This document shows, piece after piece, positions 21,611 to 32,590 of a stretch of 64,000 nt of DNA (the first letter of the stretch is position 1; each line of letters begins with the position of its first letter). The translations under genes and the position numbers were made by a program. A model generated the notes under the pieces. The model worked only from the letters and a program-made list of their open reading frames with translations, did no database searches and was not told the DNA's origin. Source of the stretch: Ottowia flava (lineage in GTDB: Bacteria; Pseudomonadota; Gammaproteobacteria; Burkholderiales; Burkholderiaceae_C); contig NZ_VRUA01000006.1 of the NCBI RefSeq assembly GCF_008017535.1, positions 62,001-126,000 on the forward strand, written 5' to 3'.

Positions 21611-22594
21611 TCAGTCCAGCTTGATGTTGGCGCGCTTGGCGACGGCGGTGTAGCGGTCGATGGCGGTCTGGATCTGCTTGGCGAACTGCTCGGGCGTGTT
21701 GCCCATCGATTCGCCCGAGATGCCTTTCTGCTTGTCCAGGTAGTCGGGCATGGCCATGGCCTTGTGGGCGGCGGCGTTCAGCTTGTCGATGATGGCCTTG
21801 GGCGTGCCGGCCGGCGCGACCAGACCGAACCAGCCACCATCGCCCATGCCGGGGTAACCCAGCTCGGTGTAGGTCGGCACGTCGGGCGCGACGTCGGCGC
21901 GCTTGTGCGCCAGCACGGCCAGCGGGCGCATCTTGCCGCTCTTGATGTGCGGCAGCATCGAGGGCAGGTTGTCCGTCATCGCGGTGACCTGGCCAGCCAG
22001 CGCGTCGTTGATCGCCTGGCCCGAGCCCTTGTAAGGCACGTGCAGCAGCTGGATGCCCGCCAGGTTCATGAAGTTCTCGATGTTGGCGTGGCCCAGCGAG
22101 CCGGTGCCGGGCGAGGCGAAGGTGTACTTGTTGGGGTTGGCCTTGGCCAGCGCGATGAATTCCTTCATCGTCTTGGCGGGCACACTGGGGTGCACCACGA
22201 AGACGCTGGGCACGCTCATCACGTTGGTGATGGGGGCGAAATCCTTCACCGCGTCGTAGGGCAGCTTGCTGAAGATGGCCGGGTTGGCGCCGTGCGTGCT
22301 GACGGTGGCCATGCCGATGGTGTAGCCGTCGGGTGCGGCCTTGGCGATGGCGTCGGCGCCCAGCGATCCGCCCGCGCCGCCCTTGTTGTCGACCACCACG
22401 GCCTTGCCCAGCACCTGGGTCATCTTGTCGGCCAGCATGCGCGCGACCATGTCGGTCGACCCGCCCGGGGCGAACGGCACGATCAGCTTGATCGGACGGG
22501 CCGGGTAATCGGCCTGGGCCAGCGCCTGCGGGGCGAAGGCGGCAGCGGCCGCGCAGGCGGCGAGGGTGCTCAGAACGTTGCGGCGCAGTGCCAT
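21611..22594 (-). CDS. Bug-family periplasmic solute-binding protein (TctC type)
   Basis: The 327-residue protein has a signal peptide ending PQALAQA. The first family motif, YPARPIKLIVPFAPGGSTDMVAR, follows, then VDNKGGAGGSLG, FASPGTGSLGHANIE, LLHVPYKGSGQA and VPTYTELGYPGM. Bug proteins bind small carboxylates and are greatly expanded in Burkholderiales. Many are orphans without TctAB permeases, as here. ATG 22594 is supported by GAGGAG upstream. It is divergent from a LysR regulator and followed by the amidohydrolase, which suggests a shared carboxylate or acyl-amino-acid substrate. Confidence 0.92.
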   Translation of the reverse strand: MALRRNVLSTLAACAAAAAFAPQALAQADYPARPIKLIVPFAPGGSTDMVARMLADKMTQVLGKAVVVDNKGGAGGSLGADAIAKAAPDGYTIGMATVSTHGANPAIFSKLPYDAVKDFAPITNVMSVPSVFVVHPSVPAKTMKEFIALAKANPNKYTFASPGTGSLGHANIENFMNLAGIQLLHVPYKGSGQAINDALAGQVTAMTDNLPSMLPHIKSGKMRPLAVLAHKRADVAPDVPTYTELGYPGMGDGGWFGLVAPAGTPKAIIDKLNAAAHKAMAMPDYLDKQKGISGESMGNTPEQFAKQIQTAIDRYTAVAKRANIKLD

Positions 22595-22729
22595 GGTGGG
22601 GCTCCTCTTAGTGCTTGTCAGGGAATCGAAAGGCTCGGCCGCATTCTTGGCGAGCGCTGCGGGTGTGAAAAGCGACAATGCGGCCTGCAAGTATTACCAA
22701 CGCTCATACATTGGGCCCCGCCTCACGCC

Positions 22730-23629
22730 ATGCGCATCCAGTCGCCTTCGCTGTCCGAATTGCACGCTTTCGCCGTGGCCGCGCGTGTCGGCAGCTATTC
22801 GCGCGCGGCGGACGAGCTGGCGGTCACGCAGGGCGCCATCAGCCGCGCCATCGCCCGGCTGGAGGAGCACCTGGGCCAGACCCTGTTCGCGCGCGAGGGC
22901 CGGCGCAGCGTGCTGACGCCCGCCGGGGCCGACTACCTGGCCGCCATCGCCCCGGCCATCGGCGCCATTGAAGCGGCCAGCGTCGCCGTGCGCAGCCGGC
23001 GCCCGGCCCAGGGGCTGCGCGTGTCGGTCGCGCCCACGCTGTTCAGCCACTGGCTGATCCCGCGCCTGCCGGACTTTCGCGCCCGGCACCCTGAAGTCAC
23101 CCTGTCTTTCGCCCCCTACCAGCGTGACGACGCGCTGACCGCGCCCGACATCGACGCCTGGATCCGCGTCGGTCAGCCCGAATGGCCGCCCGGCATCGCC
23201 GCCGATTACCTGGTCGGGCGCGACGTGGTCCCGGTCTGCCGCCCGGCCGATCTGGACGGCCCGCAGGCCATCCGCACCCCGGCCGACCTGTTGGCCCACC
23301 CGCTGCTGTGCCACACGCATTACCCCGACAACTGGCAGCGCTGGCTGGCCGGCGTGGGCTGCGCGCATGGCCCGCTGCGCCCCGCGGCCGACCTGGAAAC
23401 CGTGGCTCTGCTGCTGCAAGCCGTTGCCGCCGGCCTGGGCGTGGCCGTGCTGCAGCGCAGCCTGCTGGCCCCCGACATCGCCGCCGGCCGCGTCGCCATC
23501 GCCATCGACCAGCCGGTGTCGCTCAACCGCGGCTACTTTCTGTGCCAGCCCAGCGCCCGCCCGCCAAACCCGGCGCTGCGGGTGTGGCGGGCGTGGGTGT
23601 TGGGGCAGGCGGTGGCGACGGAGGGGTAA
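22730..23629 (+). CDS. LysR-family transcriptional regulator
   Basis: The 299-residue protein has an N-terminal winged helix-turn-helix: LHAFAVAARVGSYSRAADEL, then VTQGAISRAIARLEEHLG. A LysR substrate domain with GcvA-like features follows. ATG 22730 is chosen because it sits directly before the HTH. The frame stays open more than 400 codons upstream, but that part is antisense to the Bug and amidohydrolase genes. Divergent placement next to the Bug gene suggests it regulates that unit. No operator was identified by eye. Confidence 0.92.
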   Translation: MRIQSPSLSELHAFAVAARVGSYSRAADELAVTQGAISRAIARLEEHLGQTLFAREGRRSVLTPAGADYLAAIAPAIGAIEAASVAVRSRRPAQGLRVSVAPTLFSHWLIPRLPDFRARHPEVTLSFAPYQRDDALTAPDIDAWIRVGQPEWPPGIAADYLVGRDVVPVCRPADLDGPQAIRTPADLLAHPLLCHTHYPDNWQRWLAGVGCAHGPLRPAADLETVALLLQAVAAGLGVAVLQRSLLAPDIAAGRVAIAIDQPVSLNRGYFLCQPSARPPNPALRVWRAWVLGQAVATEG

Positions 23630-23716
23630 GGCCGCTGGCTGGCGCAGGTGCGGCGTTGCCTGCAGCTGGGACCACAAGGAGCGACCGACGACCGGGCACC
23701 TCGCATCAGCAGATTT

Positions 23717-23764
23717 TTGCTATGAATGATGTAGCTGTCTGCGCAGGTGGTTGTAGGGCTGAGG
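23717..23764 (-). repeat. Dispersed repeat copy R7
   Basis: Reverse orientation: CTATGAATGATGTAGCTG, then TCTGCGCAGGTGGTTGTAGG, then GCTGAGG. It lies between convergent genes and ends 11 bp before the stop of the next minus-strand gene. Confidence 0.8.
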
Positions 23765-23775
23765 GTCGCCCCGTT

Positions 23776-24348
23776 TCACTGCGACCGGTTTGCCACCGGT
23801 GGCCCCGGTCGCGGCCACACCCATTCGCCCGCTTGCTCGGCCCCCGGCGCGGCGACCAGCGCCGTGGCCCCCGGCGTGACCGGGCTGCCGTCCAGCGCCC
23901 AGCGCAGGCGGGTGGCGAATTCGAAGCCGGGGCGCGCCTGGCGGCAGCCGATGTCGCGGGTGCGGAAGTCGGGGGCGAAGTCGTCGCAGGGGACGCCAGG
24001 GCTCAAGGGGCTGCTGCCGGCGGGGACGGTGGCCAGGCCGTCGGCGGCGGGCAGGTAGAAGGCGCGGGCGGTGCCGGCGGCGTCGCGCAGGACCAGCAGC
24101 TTGTAGCGGGCGCCGTCTTCGGGCCGCACGCCGGGCGGGGGCACGGGCGCGTCGGACCATTTGAACCGCTCGGGTGCCAGGTCGCCGATGGGCAGGCTGG
24201 GCGGGCGCTCGTCCTTGGGCGCACCGCCGATGAAACCCCAGAGCACCCAGAGCGCGACCAGCGCGGCGGCGACGGCCATGCCGCGCAGCGCCTGGGTGAG
24301 GGCAACGCGCGCAACGTCGCTGCGGGGTGTATCGGTGGGGGTGGTCAT
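23776..24348 (-). CDS. Membrane-anchored protein of unknown function
   Basis: The 190-residue protein has one transmembrane segment near residues 24-43 (MAVAAALVALWVLWGFIGG), followed by a soluble, probably periplasmic domain rich in Pro and Gly. Two cysteines occur in CDDFAPDFRTRDIGCRQARP. The family was not recognised. It is a single gene on the minus strand between two repeat copies, R7 and R8. Confidence 0.7.
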   Translation of the reverse strand: MTTPTDTPRSDVARVALTQALRGMAVAAALVALWVLWGFIGGAPKDERPPSLPIGDLAPERFKWSDAPVPPPGVRPEDGARYKLLVLRDAAGTARAFYLPAADGLATVPAGSSPLSPGVPCDDFAPDFRTRDIGCRQARPGFEFATRLRWALDGSPVTPGATALVAAPGAEQAGEWVWPRPGPPVANRSQ

Positions 24349-24390
24349 TGGCGGCGGACGGCGTGAACTAGGACAAGGCGGGTTTCAAGA

Positions 24391-24450
24391 GAAATGAGGC
24401 GATAGCCCTACAGCCATCTGCGCGGGCAGCTACGGATAGTATAGCTATCG
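24391..24450 (+). repeat. Dispersed repeat copy R8
   Basis: Forward orientation: GAAATGAGGCGATAGCCCTAC, CAGCCATCTGCGC, then GGGCAGCTACGGATAG, followed by a local TAGCTATCG. It lies between glnD and the membrane protein gene. Confidence 0.75.
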
Positions 24451-24633
24451 CGGATGGGCAGCGACGCCGTTTCCTGCCGTGGCGGGGTGCGCGCGAGCTG
24501 CGCCAAGGGGTGGAAAAGCGGATACGGACCTGGCCAAGCGCGGGCGCACCGTTTTGCCGTGGCGCTGTTTCGCCTCTTCGCCGTCGCGCCGTGGCACCTC
24601 CTGGTGCGCCGACCCGCGCCGCCCGTGCAGCGC

Positions 24634-27387
24634 TCAGGCCGGCTCCAGCACGTCCAGCAGTTCCTGCTCGATCGCCAGCTGCGTCTTGTTGTGCTGCAGT
24701 TGTGCGCCTTGCAACAGGAACATGTCTTCGACCCGCTCGCCCAGGGTGGTGACCTTGGCCAGCTCCAGGTTGATCTGGTGCGCGGCCAGCACGTGGGCGA
24801 TGCTGTACAGCAGGCCGACGCGGTCGCTGGCGGTGACCGTGAGCAGCCAGTGCTGCGCCTTGTCGTCGGGGCGCAGGTCGATGCGCGGGGTGACGGGGAA
24901 GCTCTTGACCCGGCGTGACACGCGGCCCAGGCGCGGGGCGGGCAGGGGGTCGGTGCTGGCGATGGCCTTGGGCATGTCGGCCTCGACCATGTGGATGAAT
25001 TCGCGGTAATGCTCGGTCTCGATGGCGCTGACGATCTGGAAGGTGTCCAGCGCGTAGCCGTTGCGCGTGGTGTGGATCTTGGCGTCCAGGATGGAGAAGC
25101 CCGCGCGGTCGAAGTAGCCGCAGATGCGCGCGAACAGGTCGGGCCGGTCGCTGGCGTAGACCAGCACCTGCAGGCCTTCGCCCACGGGCGAGAGGCGGGC
25201 GCGCACGATGGTCAAGGGCTTGGGTTCGGTGCCAAATCGGCCTTCCGCCGTAGAACCATCTGCGCGGGCAGCTACCGAATGCGTAGCGTTTTCGGCGCTG
25301 TGAGCGGTCGGAGCCGTGCGCACGTGGCGCGCCAGCTGGCGCGTGTGCCAGGCGATGTCGCCGGCGTCGTGGCGCATGAAGTAGCTGACGTCCAGCGTGT
25401 CCCACAGCGGCTTGTGGCTTTCATGCCGCTCGGACGCCAGGGCCAGTTGCACCAGCGCGGCGCGCTTGCGCGACTCGATCAGCGCGCCGGGGTCGGGCGC
25501 GCGCCCGCCCAGGGTGCGCACCGTCAGCTTGTACAAATCTTCTAGCAGCTTGCCCTTCCAGGCGTTCCAGACCTTGGGGCTGGTGCCGCGCACGTCGGCC
25601 ACCGTCAGCAGGTAAAGCGCCGTCAAATACCGTTCGTTGCCCACCCGCTGGGCAAAGGCGCGGATGACATCCGGGTCGCTCAGGTCTTCCTTTTGCGCGA
25701 TGCGGCTCATCGACAGGTGTTCGCTGACCAGGAATTCGATCAGCCTGGCGTCGCCCTGGGCGATGCCGTGCTGCTGGCAGAAGCGCCGCACTTCCTGCGC
25801 GCCCAGCTCCGAATGGTCGCCACCGCGGCCCTTGGCGATGTCGTGGAACAGCGCGGCCACGTACAGGATCCAGGGCTTGTCCCAGCCCGCGGCCAGCTGC
25901 GAACAGAACGGGTATTCGTGCGCGTGCTCGGCCATGAAGAAGCGCCGCACGTTGCGCAGCACCATCAGGATGTGCTGGTCCACGGTGTAGACGTGGAACA
26001 GGTCGTGCTGCATCTGCCCGACGATGCGGCGGAACACCCACAGGTAGCGCCCCAGCACGCTGGTCTGGTTCATCAGCCGGAAGGCGTGGGTGATGCCCTG
26101 CGGCTGCTGCAGGATGGCCAGGAAGGTCTTGCGGTTGACCGGGTCGTTGCGGAAGCTGTGGTCCATCACCGTGCGCGCGTTGTAGAGCGCGCGCAGCGTG
26201 CGCGCCGACAGGCCCTTCAGCCCCGGCGTCTTGGCGTACAGCAAAAACGTTTCAAGAATGGCGTGCGGGTCGCGCTGGTACAGGTCGTCGCTGGCGACTT
26301 CGATCAGGCCGCTCTTGTCGAAAAAGCGCTCGTTGACGCGCTGCAACTCGGGCGCCGGCTCGCCGTGGCGCATGCGCAGGTTTTCTTCCAGGCCCTGCAG
26401 CAGGATCTGGTTGAGCTGGGTCACCGCCTTGGCCGCCCAGTAATAGCGGCGCATCAGCACCTCGCTGGCGCGCAGGGTGATGCGGCCGTTCTCGGCCGCG
26501 CGGTGCGCCATGCCGAAGGATTCGGCCACGGCGTTCTGCAGGTCGAACACCAGCCGGTCTTCGCGCCGGTTGGCGATCAGGTGCAGGCGGGTGCGGATCA
26601 TGGCCAGCAGCGCCTCGTTGTGGCGCAGCTGGCGCACTTCGTGCGCGGTGGCCAGCCCGGCGCGCGCCAGGTCTTCCCAGCGGTCGCCCAGACCGGCGGC
26701 GCGCGCCGTCCACAGGATGATCTGCAGATCGCGCAGGCCACCGGGCGATTCCTTGATGTTCGGCTCCAGCGCGTAGGGCGTGTCCTCGTACTTGGCGTGG
26801 CGCTGGCGCATCTCCAGCCGCTTGGCCGAAAAGAAGTCGAGCGAATCCATGTGCGCGGCAAAGTGCTGCTGGAATTCGCGGAACAGCTTGCGGCTGCCGG
26901 TGACCAGGCGCGCTTCCAGCAGCGCGGTCTGCACCGTCAGGTCCTGGTCGGCCATGGCCACGCAGTCGCCCACGCTGCGCACGCTGGAGCCGATGTCCAG
27001 CCCCGCGTCCCAGCAACTGCTGATGAAGCGCTCGATGCCCTCGCGCAGCGGTGTGTCGGCCGCCGGGTCGACGCCGGGCGGCAGCAGCACCAGCACGTCG
27101 ACGTCGGAAAACGGAAACAGCTCGCCGCGCCCATAGCCGCCCACGGCGGCCAGCGCGAGGCGGCCGTCCAGCCCGGCTTCGGCCCACAGCGAGCGCAGCG
27201 CCTCGTCGGCCAGGTGCGCCAGCCGCAGCAGCGCGGTGCGCACGCCGCGCACGCCGGGCGGCGCGTGGCGCATGGCGTCCAGCACGGCGGTCTTGCGCTG
27301 GCGGTACAGCTCGCCCGCGGTCGGCGGCGGCAGGTCCAGCGGAGTGGTGAGGGCGTCGGGCGGCATGGCGGCGGCGCGCCGCGGCAT
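24634..27387 (-). CDS. glnD: Bifunctional uridylyltransferase/uridylyl-removing enzyme GlnD
   Basis: The 917-residue PII sensor adds or removes UMP on PII according to glutamine. The nucleotidyltransferase motif GGYGRGEL is at 83-90 with SDVD at 94-97. A GlnD-specific region follows, then an HD domain with [17 protein letters not shown] near 510-527 and two C-terminal ACT domains. Residues about 698-719 ([16 protein letters not shown] region), between the HD and first ACT domain, are encoded by a copy of the dispersed repeat. ATG 27387 is the first plausible start after map. ATG 27366 is seven codons inside, and neither has a clear ribosome-binding site. The gene follows map by 35 bp. Confidence 0.95.
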   Translation of the reverse strand: MPRRAAAMPPDALTTPLDLPPPTAGELYRQRKTAVLDAMRHAPPGVRGVRTALLRLAHLADEALRSLWAEAGLDGRLALAAVGGYGRGELFPFSDVDVLVLLPPGVDPAADTPLREGIERFISSCWDAGLDIGSSVRSVGDCVAMADQDLTVQTALLEARLVTGSRKLFREFQQHFAAHMDSLDFFSAKRLEMRQRHAKYEDTPYALEPNIKESPGGLRDLQIILWTARAAGLGDRWEDLARAGLATAHEVRQLRHNEALLAMIRTRLHLIANRREDRLVFDLQNAVAESFGMAHRAAENGRITLRASEVLMRRYYWAAKAVTQLNQILLQGLEENLRMRHGEPAPELQRVNERFFDKSGLIEVASDDLYQRDPHAILETFLLYAKTPGLKGLSARTLRALYNARTVMDHSFRNDPVNRKTFLAILQQPQGITHAFRLMNQTSVLGRYLWVFRRIVGQMQHDLFHVYTVDQHILMVLRNVRRFFMAEHAHEYPFCSQLAAGWDKPWILYVAALFHDIAKGRGGDHSELGAQEVRRFCQQHGIAQGDARLIEFLVSEHLSMSRIAQKEDLSDPDVIRAFAQRVGNERYLTALYLLTVADVRGTSPKVWNAWKGKLLEDLYKLTVRTLGGRAPDPGALIESRKRAALVQLALASERHESHKPLWDTLDVSYFMRHDAGDIAWHTRQLARHVRTAPTAHSAENATHSVAARADGSTAEGRFGTEPKPLTIVRARLSPVGEGLQVLVYASDRPDLFARICGYFDRAGFSILDAKIHTTRNGYALDTFQIVSAIETEHYREFIHMVEADMPKAIASTDPLPAPRLGRVSRRVKSFPVTPRIDLRPDDKAQHWLLTVTASDRVGLLYSIAHVLAAHQINLELAKVTTLGERVEDMFLLQGAQLQHNKTQLAIEQELLDVLEPA
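25231..25292 (+). repeat. Dispersed repeat copy R9, in frame inside glnD
   Basis: Plus-strand reading: CCAAATCGGCCTTCCGCCGTAG, AACCATCTGCGC, then GGGCAGCTACCGAATGC, close to the forward consensus. glnD reads it in the reverse orientation without a stop, giving residues about 698-719. Confidence 0.85.
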
Positions 27388-27422
27388 GGCGCGCGAGGGA
27401 AAGGCGGGAAGGCCGGCGCGCC

Positions 27423-28247
27423 TCAGGCCGGCACGGCGCGCGGCATGCCCTGCACGAAGTCGGGGATCGGCGGGCTGCCTTCGGACAGGGTCAGCACGTC
27501 GTAGCCGGTGGGGGTGACCAGGATGGTGTGTTCCCACTGGGCGGACAGCGACCGGTCCTTGGTGACGATGGTCCAGCCGTCGGGCATTTCCTTGATGTCG
27601 CGCCGGCCGATGTTGACCATGGGCTCGATGGTGAAGGTCATGCCCGGAACCAGCTCTTCGCCCGTGCCGGGGCGGCCGTAGTGCAGCACCTGTGGGTCTT
27701 CGTGGAATTTCTGGCCGATGCCGTGGCCACAGAACTCGCGCACCACTGACAGGCCGTGCCCTTCGATGAACTTCTGGATGGCGTGGCCGATGTCGCCCAG
27801 GCGCGCGCCGGGTTTGACCTGCTCGATGCCCAGCCACATGGATTCAAACGTCAGCGCGTTCAGCCGCTTGGCGGCGATCGACACCTCGCCGATCTCGAAC
27901 ATGCGGCTGTTGTCGCCGTACCAGCCGTCCTGGGTGATCACGGTCACGTCCACGTTGACCACGTCGCCCTTTTTCAGCGCCTTGTCGGCCGGGATGCCGT
28001 GGCAGACCACGTGGTTGACTGAGGTGCACACGTGACCAGGGTAGGGCGGGTAGCCTGGCGGCTGGTAGCCGATGGTGGCCGAACGCGTGTTGTGGCGCGC
28101 CATGCTTTCGGCGCTGAGGCGGTCGATGTCCAGCGTGGTGATGCCCGGGCGGATGTGCGGCGTGATCTCGTCCAGCACTTGCGAGGCGATGCGGCAGGCC
28201 TCGCGCATGCCTGCAATGCCGGCCTCGTCTTTGATGGTGATGCTCAT
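27423..28247 (-). CDS. map: Type I methionine aminopeptidase
   Basis: The 274-residue enzyme removes the initiator methionine. It has the pita-bread fold motifs: [33 protein letters not shown] with the two metal-binding aspartates, [15 protein letters not shown] with the metal histidine, and TIEPM and WEHTILVT with the glutamates. It is divergent from purL and lies upstream of glnD on the same strand. The frequent partner rpsB is not in the window. Confidence 0.96.
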   Translation of the reverse strand: MSITIKDEAGIAGMREACRIASQVLDEITPHIRPGITTLDIDRLSAESMARHNTRSATIGYQPPGYPPYPGHVCTSVNHVVCHGIPADKALKKGDVVNVDVTVITQDGWYGDNSRMFEIGEVSIAAKRLNALTFESMWLGIEQVKPGARLGDIGHAIQKFIEGHGLSVVREFCGHGIGQKFHEDPQVLHYGRPGTGEELVPGMTFTIEPMVNIGRRDIKEMPDGWTIVTKDRSLSAQWEHTILVTPTGYDVLTLSEGSPPIPDFVQGMPRAVPA

Positions 28248-28445
28248 GGGGCCAAATTATCCCATCCGGCGGCGCCGGGCGCAGGGCGGCTGCGCGGGCG
28301 ACCCGCGGGGCGCCAGGGGCGCTTGGCCGGCCGTGGCGCCCGAGGGCGGCGGGCTAAAATCCAAGGCTTTGCGCCATGCCCCATTCAGCGGCAGGGCGCC
28401 CGCCCGAAACCGGCCCCCACGCGCCCTCCGACACAGGCCCTCGAC

Positions 28446-31400
28446 GTGACCCAGCACATCCACTTTTTCGACGGCGGCAACGCCCTGAGCGACTTCCGCG
28501 CCCGCCAACTGCTGCCGCGCCTGCAGGCTATCCATCCGGGCATCGAATCGATCGGCGCGCGTTTCGTGCACCTGGCCTCGTTTGACGGCCAACCCAGCCC
28601 CGACGCGCTGGCCCAGCTGGCCGCGCTGCTGACCTATGGCGAGCCGGCCAGCACCGCCCCCGCGGCGGATGCCACCGTCGTGGTCGCGCCGCGCCTGGGC
28701 ACCGTGTCGCCCTGGGCCAGCAAGGCGACCGACATCGCGCGCAACTGCGGCATGGGGGCGGGTGGCGCCAGCACCGCGCCGCTGCACCGCGTGGAACGCA
28801 TTGTTGAGTACCAAATTGGCCTCAAGCGCAAGCTGGTCGGGCGCCACCAGCTATCACAAGAAGAGCAATCTGCAGTCGCCGCGCTGCTGCACGACCGCAT
28901 GACCGAAAGCGTGCTGCCCACGCGCGACGCGGCGCGCGGCCTGTTCACCGAACTCACGCCCGAGCCGCTGGCGCATGTCGACGTGCTGGGTGGCGGCAAG
29001 GCGGCGCTGGAGAAGGCCAACATCGATTGGGGCCTGGCGCTGGCGGCCGACGAGATCGACTACCTGGTTGACGCCTTCGCCAAGCTGGGCCGCAACCCCA
29101 CCGACGTCGAGCTGATGATGTTCGCGCAGGCCAACAGCGAGCATTGCCGCCACAAGATCTTCAACGCCGATTTCACCATCGACGGCGCGCCGCAGGCCAA
29201 GAGCCTGTTCGGCATGATCCGCCACACCGAGGCGATGAACCCGCAGCACACGGTGATCGCCTACGCCGACAACGCGTCGGTGATGGAGGGCCACCAGGTC
29301 GAGGTGTTTGATGCCAAATCGCCCGTCATCCCAGGCGGGACGGGCGCGGCCAGCTACCAGAAAGAGAGTGCGCTGCGCCATGTGCTGATGAAGGTGGAGA
29401 CGCACAACCACCCCACGGCGATCTCGCCCTTCCCGGGCGCATCGACCGGCGCGGGCGGCGAGATCCGCGACGAAGGCGCGACCGGGCGCGGCTCGCGCCC
29501 CAAGGCGGGCCTCACGGGCTTCACCGTGTCCAAGCTGTGGCCGGGCGAAGGCGACGTCGGCAAGCCCGAGCACATCGCCAGCGCGCTGCAGATCATGACC
29601 GAGGGGCCGCTGGGCGGCGCGGCGTTCAACAACGAATTCGGCCGTCCCAACCTGCTGGGCTACTTCCGCGAGTACGAATTGCCGGTGGGCGAGGGTGATG
29701 ACGCGCTGCTGCGCGGCTACCACAAGCCGATCATGATCGCGGGCGGTCTGGGCAACATCGACGCGCGGCTGACCAAGAAGATCGAATTTGGCCCCGGCGC
29801 GCTGCTCATCCAGCTGGGCGGCCCGGGCATGCGCATCGGCATGGGCGGCGGCGCGGCCTCGTCGCTGGCCAGCGGCGCCAACGCCGCGCACCTGGACTTT
29901 GATTCCGTGCAGCGCGGCAACCCCGAGATCGAACGCCGCGCGCAGGAGGTCATCACCGCCTGCCAGGCGATGGGCACGGACAACCCGATCCTGGCCATCC
30001 ACGACGTGGGCGCGGGCGGTTTGTCGAACGCCTTCCCCGAATTGACCAACGACGCCGGCCGCGGCGCGCGCTTCGACTTGCGCGCCGTGCCGCTGGAAGA
30101 ATCGGGCCTGGCGCCCAAGGAAATCTGGAGCAACGAAAGCCAGGAACGCTACGTGATGGCGATCGCACCCGAATCGCTGCCGCTGTTTGAAGCGATTTGC
30201 GCGCGCGAACGCTGCCCGTTTGCGGTGGTCGGCCACGCGACGGAAGAGCGTGAACTGATCGTCGCCGACGCGGAGGCGCCGGCGGACGCGCAGCCGGTCA
30301 ACATGCCGATGGACGTCCTGCTCGGCAAGCCCCCCAAGATGCAGCGCGACGTCAAAACCGTGCAGCGCGCATTCAAGCCGCTGCAGCTGGAAGGCGTGAG
30401 CCTGCAGGACGCGGTGATCCAGGTGCTGAGCCACCCCACGGTGGCCAGCAAGCGCTTCTTGATCACCATCGGCGACCGCACCGTGGGCGGGCTGACGCAC
30501 CGCGACCAGATGGTCGGCCCCTGGCAGGTGCCTGCGGCCGATTGCGCGGTGACGCTGGCCGACTTCAGCGGTTTTGCCGGTGAAGCCATGAGCATGGGCG
30601 AGCGCACGCCGCTGGCCGCGCTAGATGCCCCCGCATCCGGCCGCATGGCCGTGGCCGAAGCCATCACCAACCTGCTGGCCGCGCCCATCGCGTTGGACAA
30701 GGTCAAGCTGTCCGCCAACTGGATGGCGGCCTGCGGCGAGCCGGGTGAAGACGCCGACCTGTACGCCACGGTGAAGGCCGTGGGCATGGAGCTGTGCCCG
30801 GCGCTGGGCGTGTCGATCCCGGTCGGCAAGGACAGCCTGTCGATGCGCACGCAGTGGACGGACGCCGGCGGCGCCGCGCGCAAGGTCGTGTCGCCCGTCA
30901 GCCTGATCGTCAGCGCGTTTGCGTCCATCGACGACGTGCGGCCCACGCTCACGCCGCAGCTCACGCGCGAAGGCGACACCACGCTGGTGCTGGTCGACCT
31001 GGGCCGTGGCCGCCACCGCCTAGCGGGCAGCGTGCTGGCGCAGGCGCTGGGCCAGTCCGGCAGCCCGACGGTGGACGGCGTGCCCGATCTGCACGACCCG
31101 CAGGATTTGAAGGCGCTGGTCGCCGCTGTGAACCAGCTGCGCGCAGAGGGCAAATTGCTGGCCTACCACGACCGCAGCGACGGTGGCCTGATCGCCGCCG
31201 CGGCCGAAATGGCCTTCGCCGGCCAGGTCGGCGTGGCGCTGAACGTCGATCTGCTGGTGACCGAAGGCGACGGCATCAGCGACAGCCGCGCCGAGTACGG
31301 CGACGCCAAGAACTGGGCGTCGCAGATCAGCGCCCGCCGCGAAGAGCTGACCCTGCGCGCCCTGTTTGCCGAAGAGCTGGGCGTGCTGCTGCAGGTGCGC

Positions 31401-32537
31401 ACGGCCGAGCGCGACGCCGTCATGCAAGTGCTGCGCGCGCACGGCTTGTCTAAGTGGAGCCACTATGTTGGCAAGACGCGCCCGGCCGCCGACACCATCG
31501 ACAAGGGCAAGGGCCAACTCAGCGTTTGGCGCGACACCAAGGAAATCTTTGCCGCCAGCCTGCAGGACCTGCAGCAGGTGTGGGACAGCGTCAGCTGGAA
31601 GATCGCCCGCGAGCGCGACAACCCCGCCTGCGCCGACGCCGAACACGCGTCGGTGGGCGACCCGGCCGACCCGGGCCTGTTCATTTCGTTGTCCGACGAT
31701 TTGAAGAAAAACATGGCGGCGGCCCTACAACCACCTGCGCAAGCAGCTAGCAATAATGTAGTGGTGGGCGGCGCGCGGCCCAAGGTCGCCATCCTGCGCG
31801 AGCAGGGCGTCAACTCGCACGTCGAGATGGCCTACGCCTTCCACGAAGCCGGCTTTGACGCCGTCGACGTGCACATGACCGACCTGCAAACCGGCCGCGT
31901 GCAACTGGGCGGCTACAAGGGCCTGGTGGCCTGCGGCGGCTTCAGCTATGGCGACACGCTGGGCGCGGGCATCGGCTGGGCGCGCTCGATCACCTTCAAC
32001 CCGCAGCTGGCCGCGCAGTTCGCCGAATTCTTCGGCCGCGGCGACAGCTTCGCGCTGGGCGTGTGCAACGGCTGCCAGATGTTCGCCGAGCTGGCCGACA
32101 TCATCCCCGGCGCCCAGGCCTGGCCGCGCTTCACCACCAACGTCAGCGAACGCTTTGAAGCGCGCCTGTCGCTGGTCGAAGTGGTCGAATCGCCCAGCCT
32201 GTTCTTCCAGGGCATGGCCGGCAGCCGCCTGCCGATCGCGGTGGCGCACGGCGAGGGCTACGCCAACTTCCGCGCCCGCGGCGACCAAGCCAGCGTCATC
32301 GCCAGCATGCGCTACGTCGACCACCACGGCGCGCCGACCGAGGCCTACCCCTTCAACCCCAACGGCAGCCCCGCTGGCCTGACGGCGGTGACCACCGCCG
32401 ACGGCCGCTTCACGGCCATGATGCCGCACCCCGAACGCGTGTTCCGCAACATCCAGATGAGCTGGACCGACGGGCCCAAGAGCGATTTCAGCCCCTGGAT
32501 GCAGATCTGGCGCAACGCGCGGCGCTGGGTGGGGTGA
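28446..32537 (+). CDS. purL: Phosphoribosylformylglycinamidine synthase
   Basis: The 1363-residue large-type FGAM synthase makes FGAM from FGAR, ATP and glutamine. It has an N-terminal domain, two AIRS-like halves ([18 protein letters not shown] near 320; [22 protein letters not shown]) and a C-terminal class I glutaminase domain with nucleophile Cys1207 in GVCNGCQM and [13 protein letters not shown] 28446 gives the usual [16 protein letters not shown] terminus. The open frame further upstream overlaps the divergent map region. Two repeat-derived segments lie within it, at residues about 122-139 and 1091-1106. The second is a linker just before the glutaminase domain. Confidence 0.96.
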   Translation: MTQHIHFFDGGNALSDFRARQLLPRLQAIHPGIESIGARFVHLASFDGQPSPDALAQLAALLTYGEPASTAPAADATVVVAPRLGTVSPWASKATDIARNCGMGAGGASTAPLHRVERIVEYQIGLKRKLVGRHQLSQEEQSAVAALLHDRMTESVLPTRDAARGLFTELTPEPLAHVDVLGGGKAALEKANIDWGLALAADEIDYLVDAFAKLGRNPTDVELMMFAQANSEHCRHKIFNADFTIDGAPQAKSLFGMIRHTEAMNPQHTVIAYADNASVMEGHQVEVFDAKSPVIPGGTGAASYQKESALRHVLMKVETHNHPTAISPFPGASTGAGGEIRDEGATGRGSRPKAGLTGFTVSKLWPGEGDVGKPEHIASALQIMTEGPLGGAAFNNEFGRPNLLGYFREYELPVGEGDDALLRGYHKPIMIAGGLGNIDARLTKKIEFGPGALLIQLGGPGMRIGMGGGAASSLASGANAAHLDFDSVQRGNPEIERRAQEVITACQAMGTDNPILAIHDVGAGGLSNAFPELTNDAGRGARFDLRAVPLEESGLAPKEIWSNESQERYVMAIAPESLPLFEAICARERCPFAVVGHATEERELIVADAEAPADAQPVNMPMDVLLGKPPKMQRDVKTVQRAFKPLQLEGVSLQDAVIQVLSHPTVASKRFLITIGDRTVGGLTHRDQMVGPWQVPAADCAVTLADFSGFAGEAMSMGERTPLAALDAPASGRMAVAEAITNLLAAPIALDKVKLSANWMAACGEPGEDADLYATVKAVGMELCPALGVSIPVGKDSLSMRTQWTDAGGAARKVVSPVSLIVSAFASIDDVRPTLTPQLTREGDTTLVLVDLGRGRHRLAGSVLAQALGQSGSPTVDGVPDLHDPQDLKALVAAVNQLRAEGKLLAYHDRSDGGLIAAAAEMAFAGQVGVALNVDLLVTEGDGISDSRAEYGDAKNWASQISARREELTLRALFAEELGVLLQVRTAERDAVMQVLRAHGLSKWSHYVGKTRPAADTIDKGKGQLSVWRDTKEIFAASLQDLQQVWDSVSWKIARERDNPACADAEHASVGDPADPGLFISLSDDLKKNMAAALQPPAQAASNNVVVGGARPKVAILREQGVNSHVEMAYAFHEAGFDAVDVHMTDLQTGRVQLGGYKGLVACGGFSYGDTLGAGIGWARSITFNPQLAAQFAEFFGRGDSFALGVCNGCQMFAELADIIPGAQAWPRFTTNVSERFEARLSLVEVVESPSLFFQGMAGSRLPIAVAHGEGYANFRARGDQASVIASMRYVDHHGAPTEAYPFNPNGSPAGLTAVTTADGRFTAMMPHPERVFRNIQMSWTDGPKSDFSPWMQIWRNARRWVG
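28810..28862 (+). repeat. Possible dispersed repeat copy R10, in frame inside purL
   Basis: It has CCAAATTGGCCTCAAGCG, a divergent centre with TCGGGCGC, and CACCAGCTATCACAAG, in forward orientation. It is less like the consensus than the others and could be partly ordinary coding sequence. Confidence 0.5.
31717..31762 (+). repeat. Dispersed repeat copy R11, in frame inside purL
   Basis: Nearly perfect forward core: GGCCCTACAACCACCTGCGC followed by AAGCAGCTAGCAATAATG. It is translated as [12 protein letters not shown] in the linker between the synthase and glutaminase domains. Confidence 0.9.
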
Positions 32538-32590
32538 GCGGCCGACCGACCACCCAGCAGAATCCATAACGACGGTCCAGGGAGGGCTGT

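Noticed and set aside
21395-22729. Long N-terminal extension of the LysR open frame
   Set aside because: The extension is antisense to the Bug-family and amidohydrolase genes. The LysR HTH begins at 22730.
28032-28445. Upstream extension of the purL open frame
   Set aside because: It overlaps the divergent map coding and promoter region and has no PurL homology.
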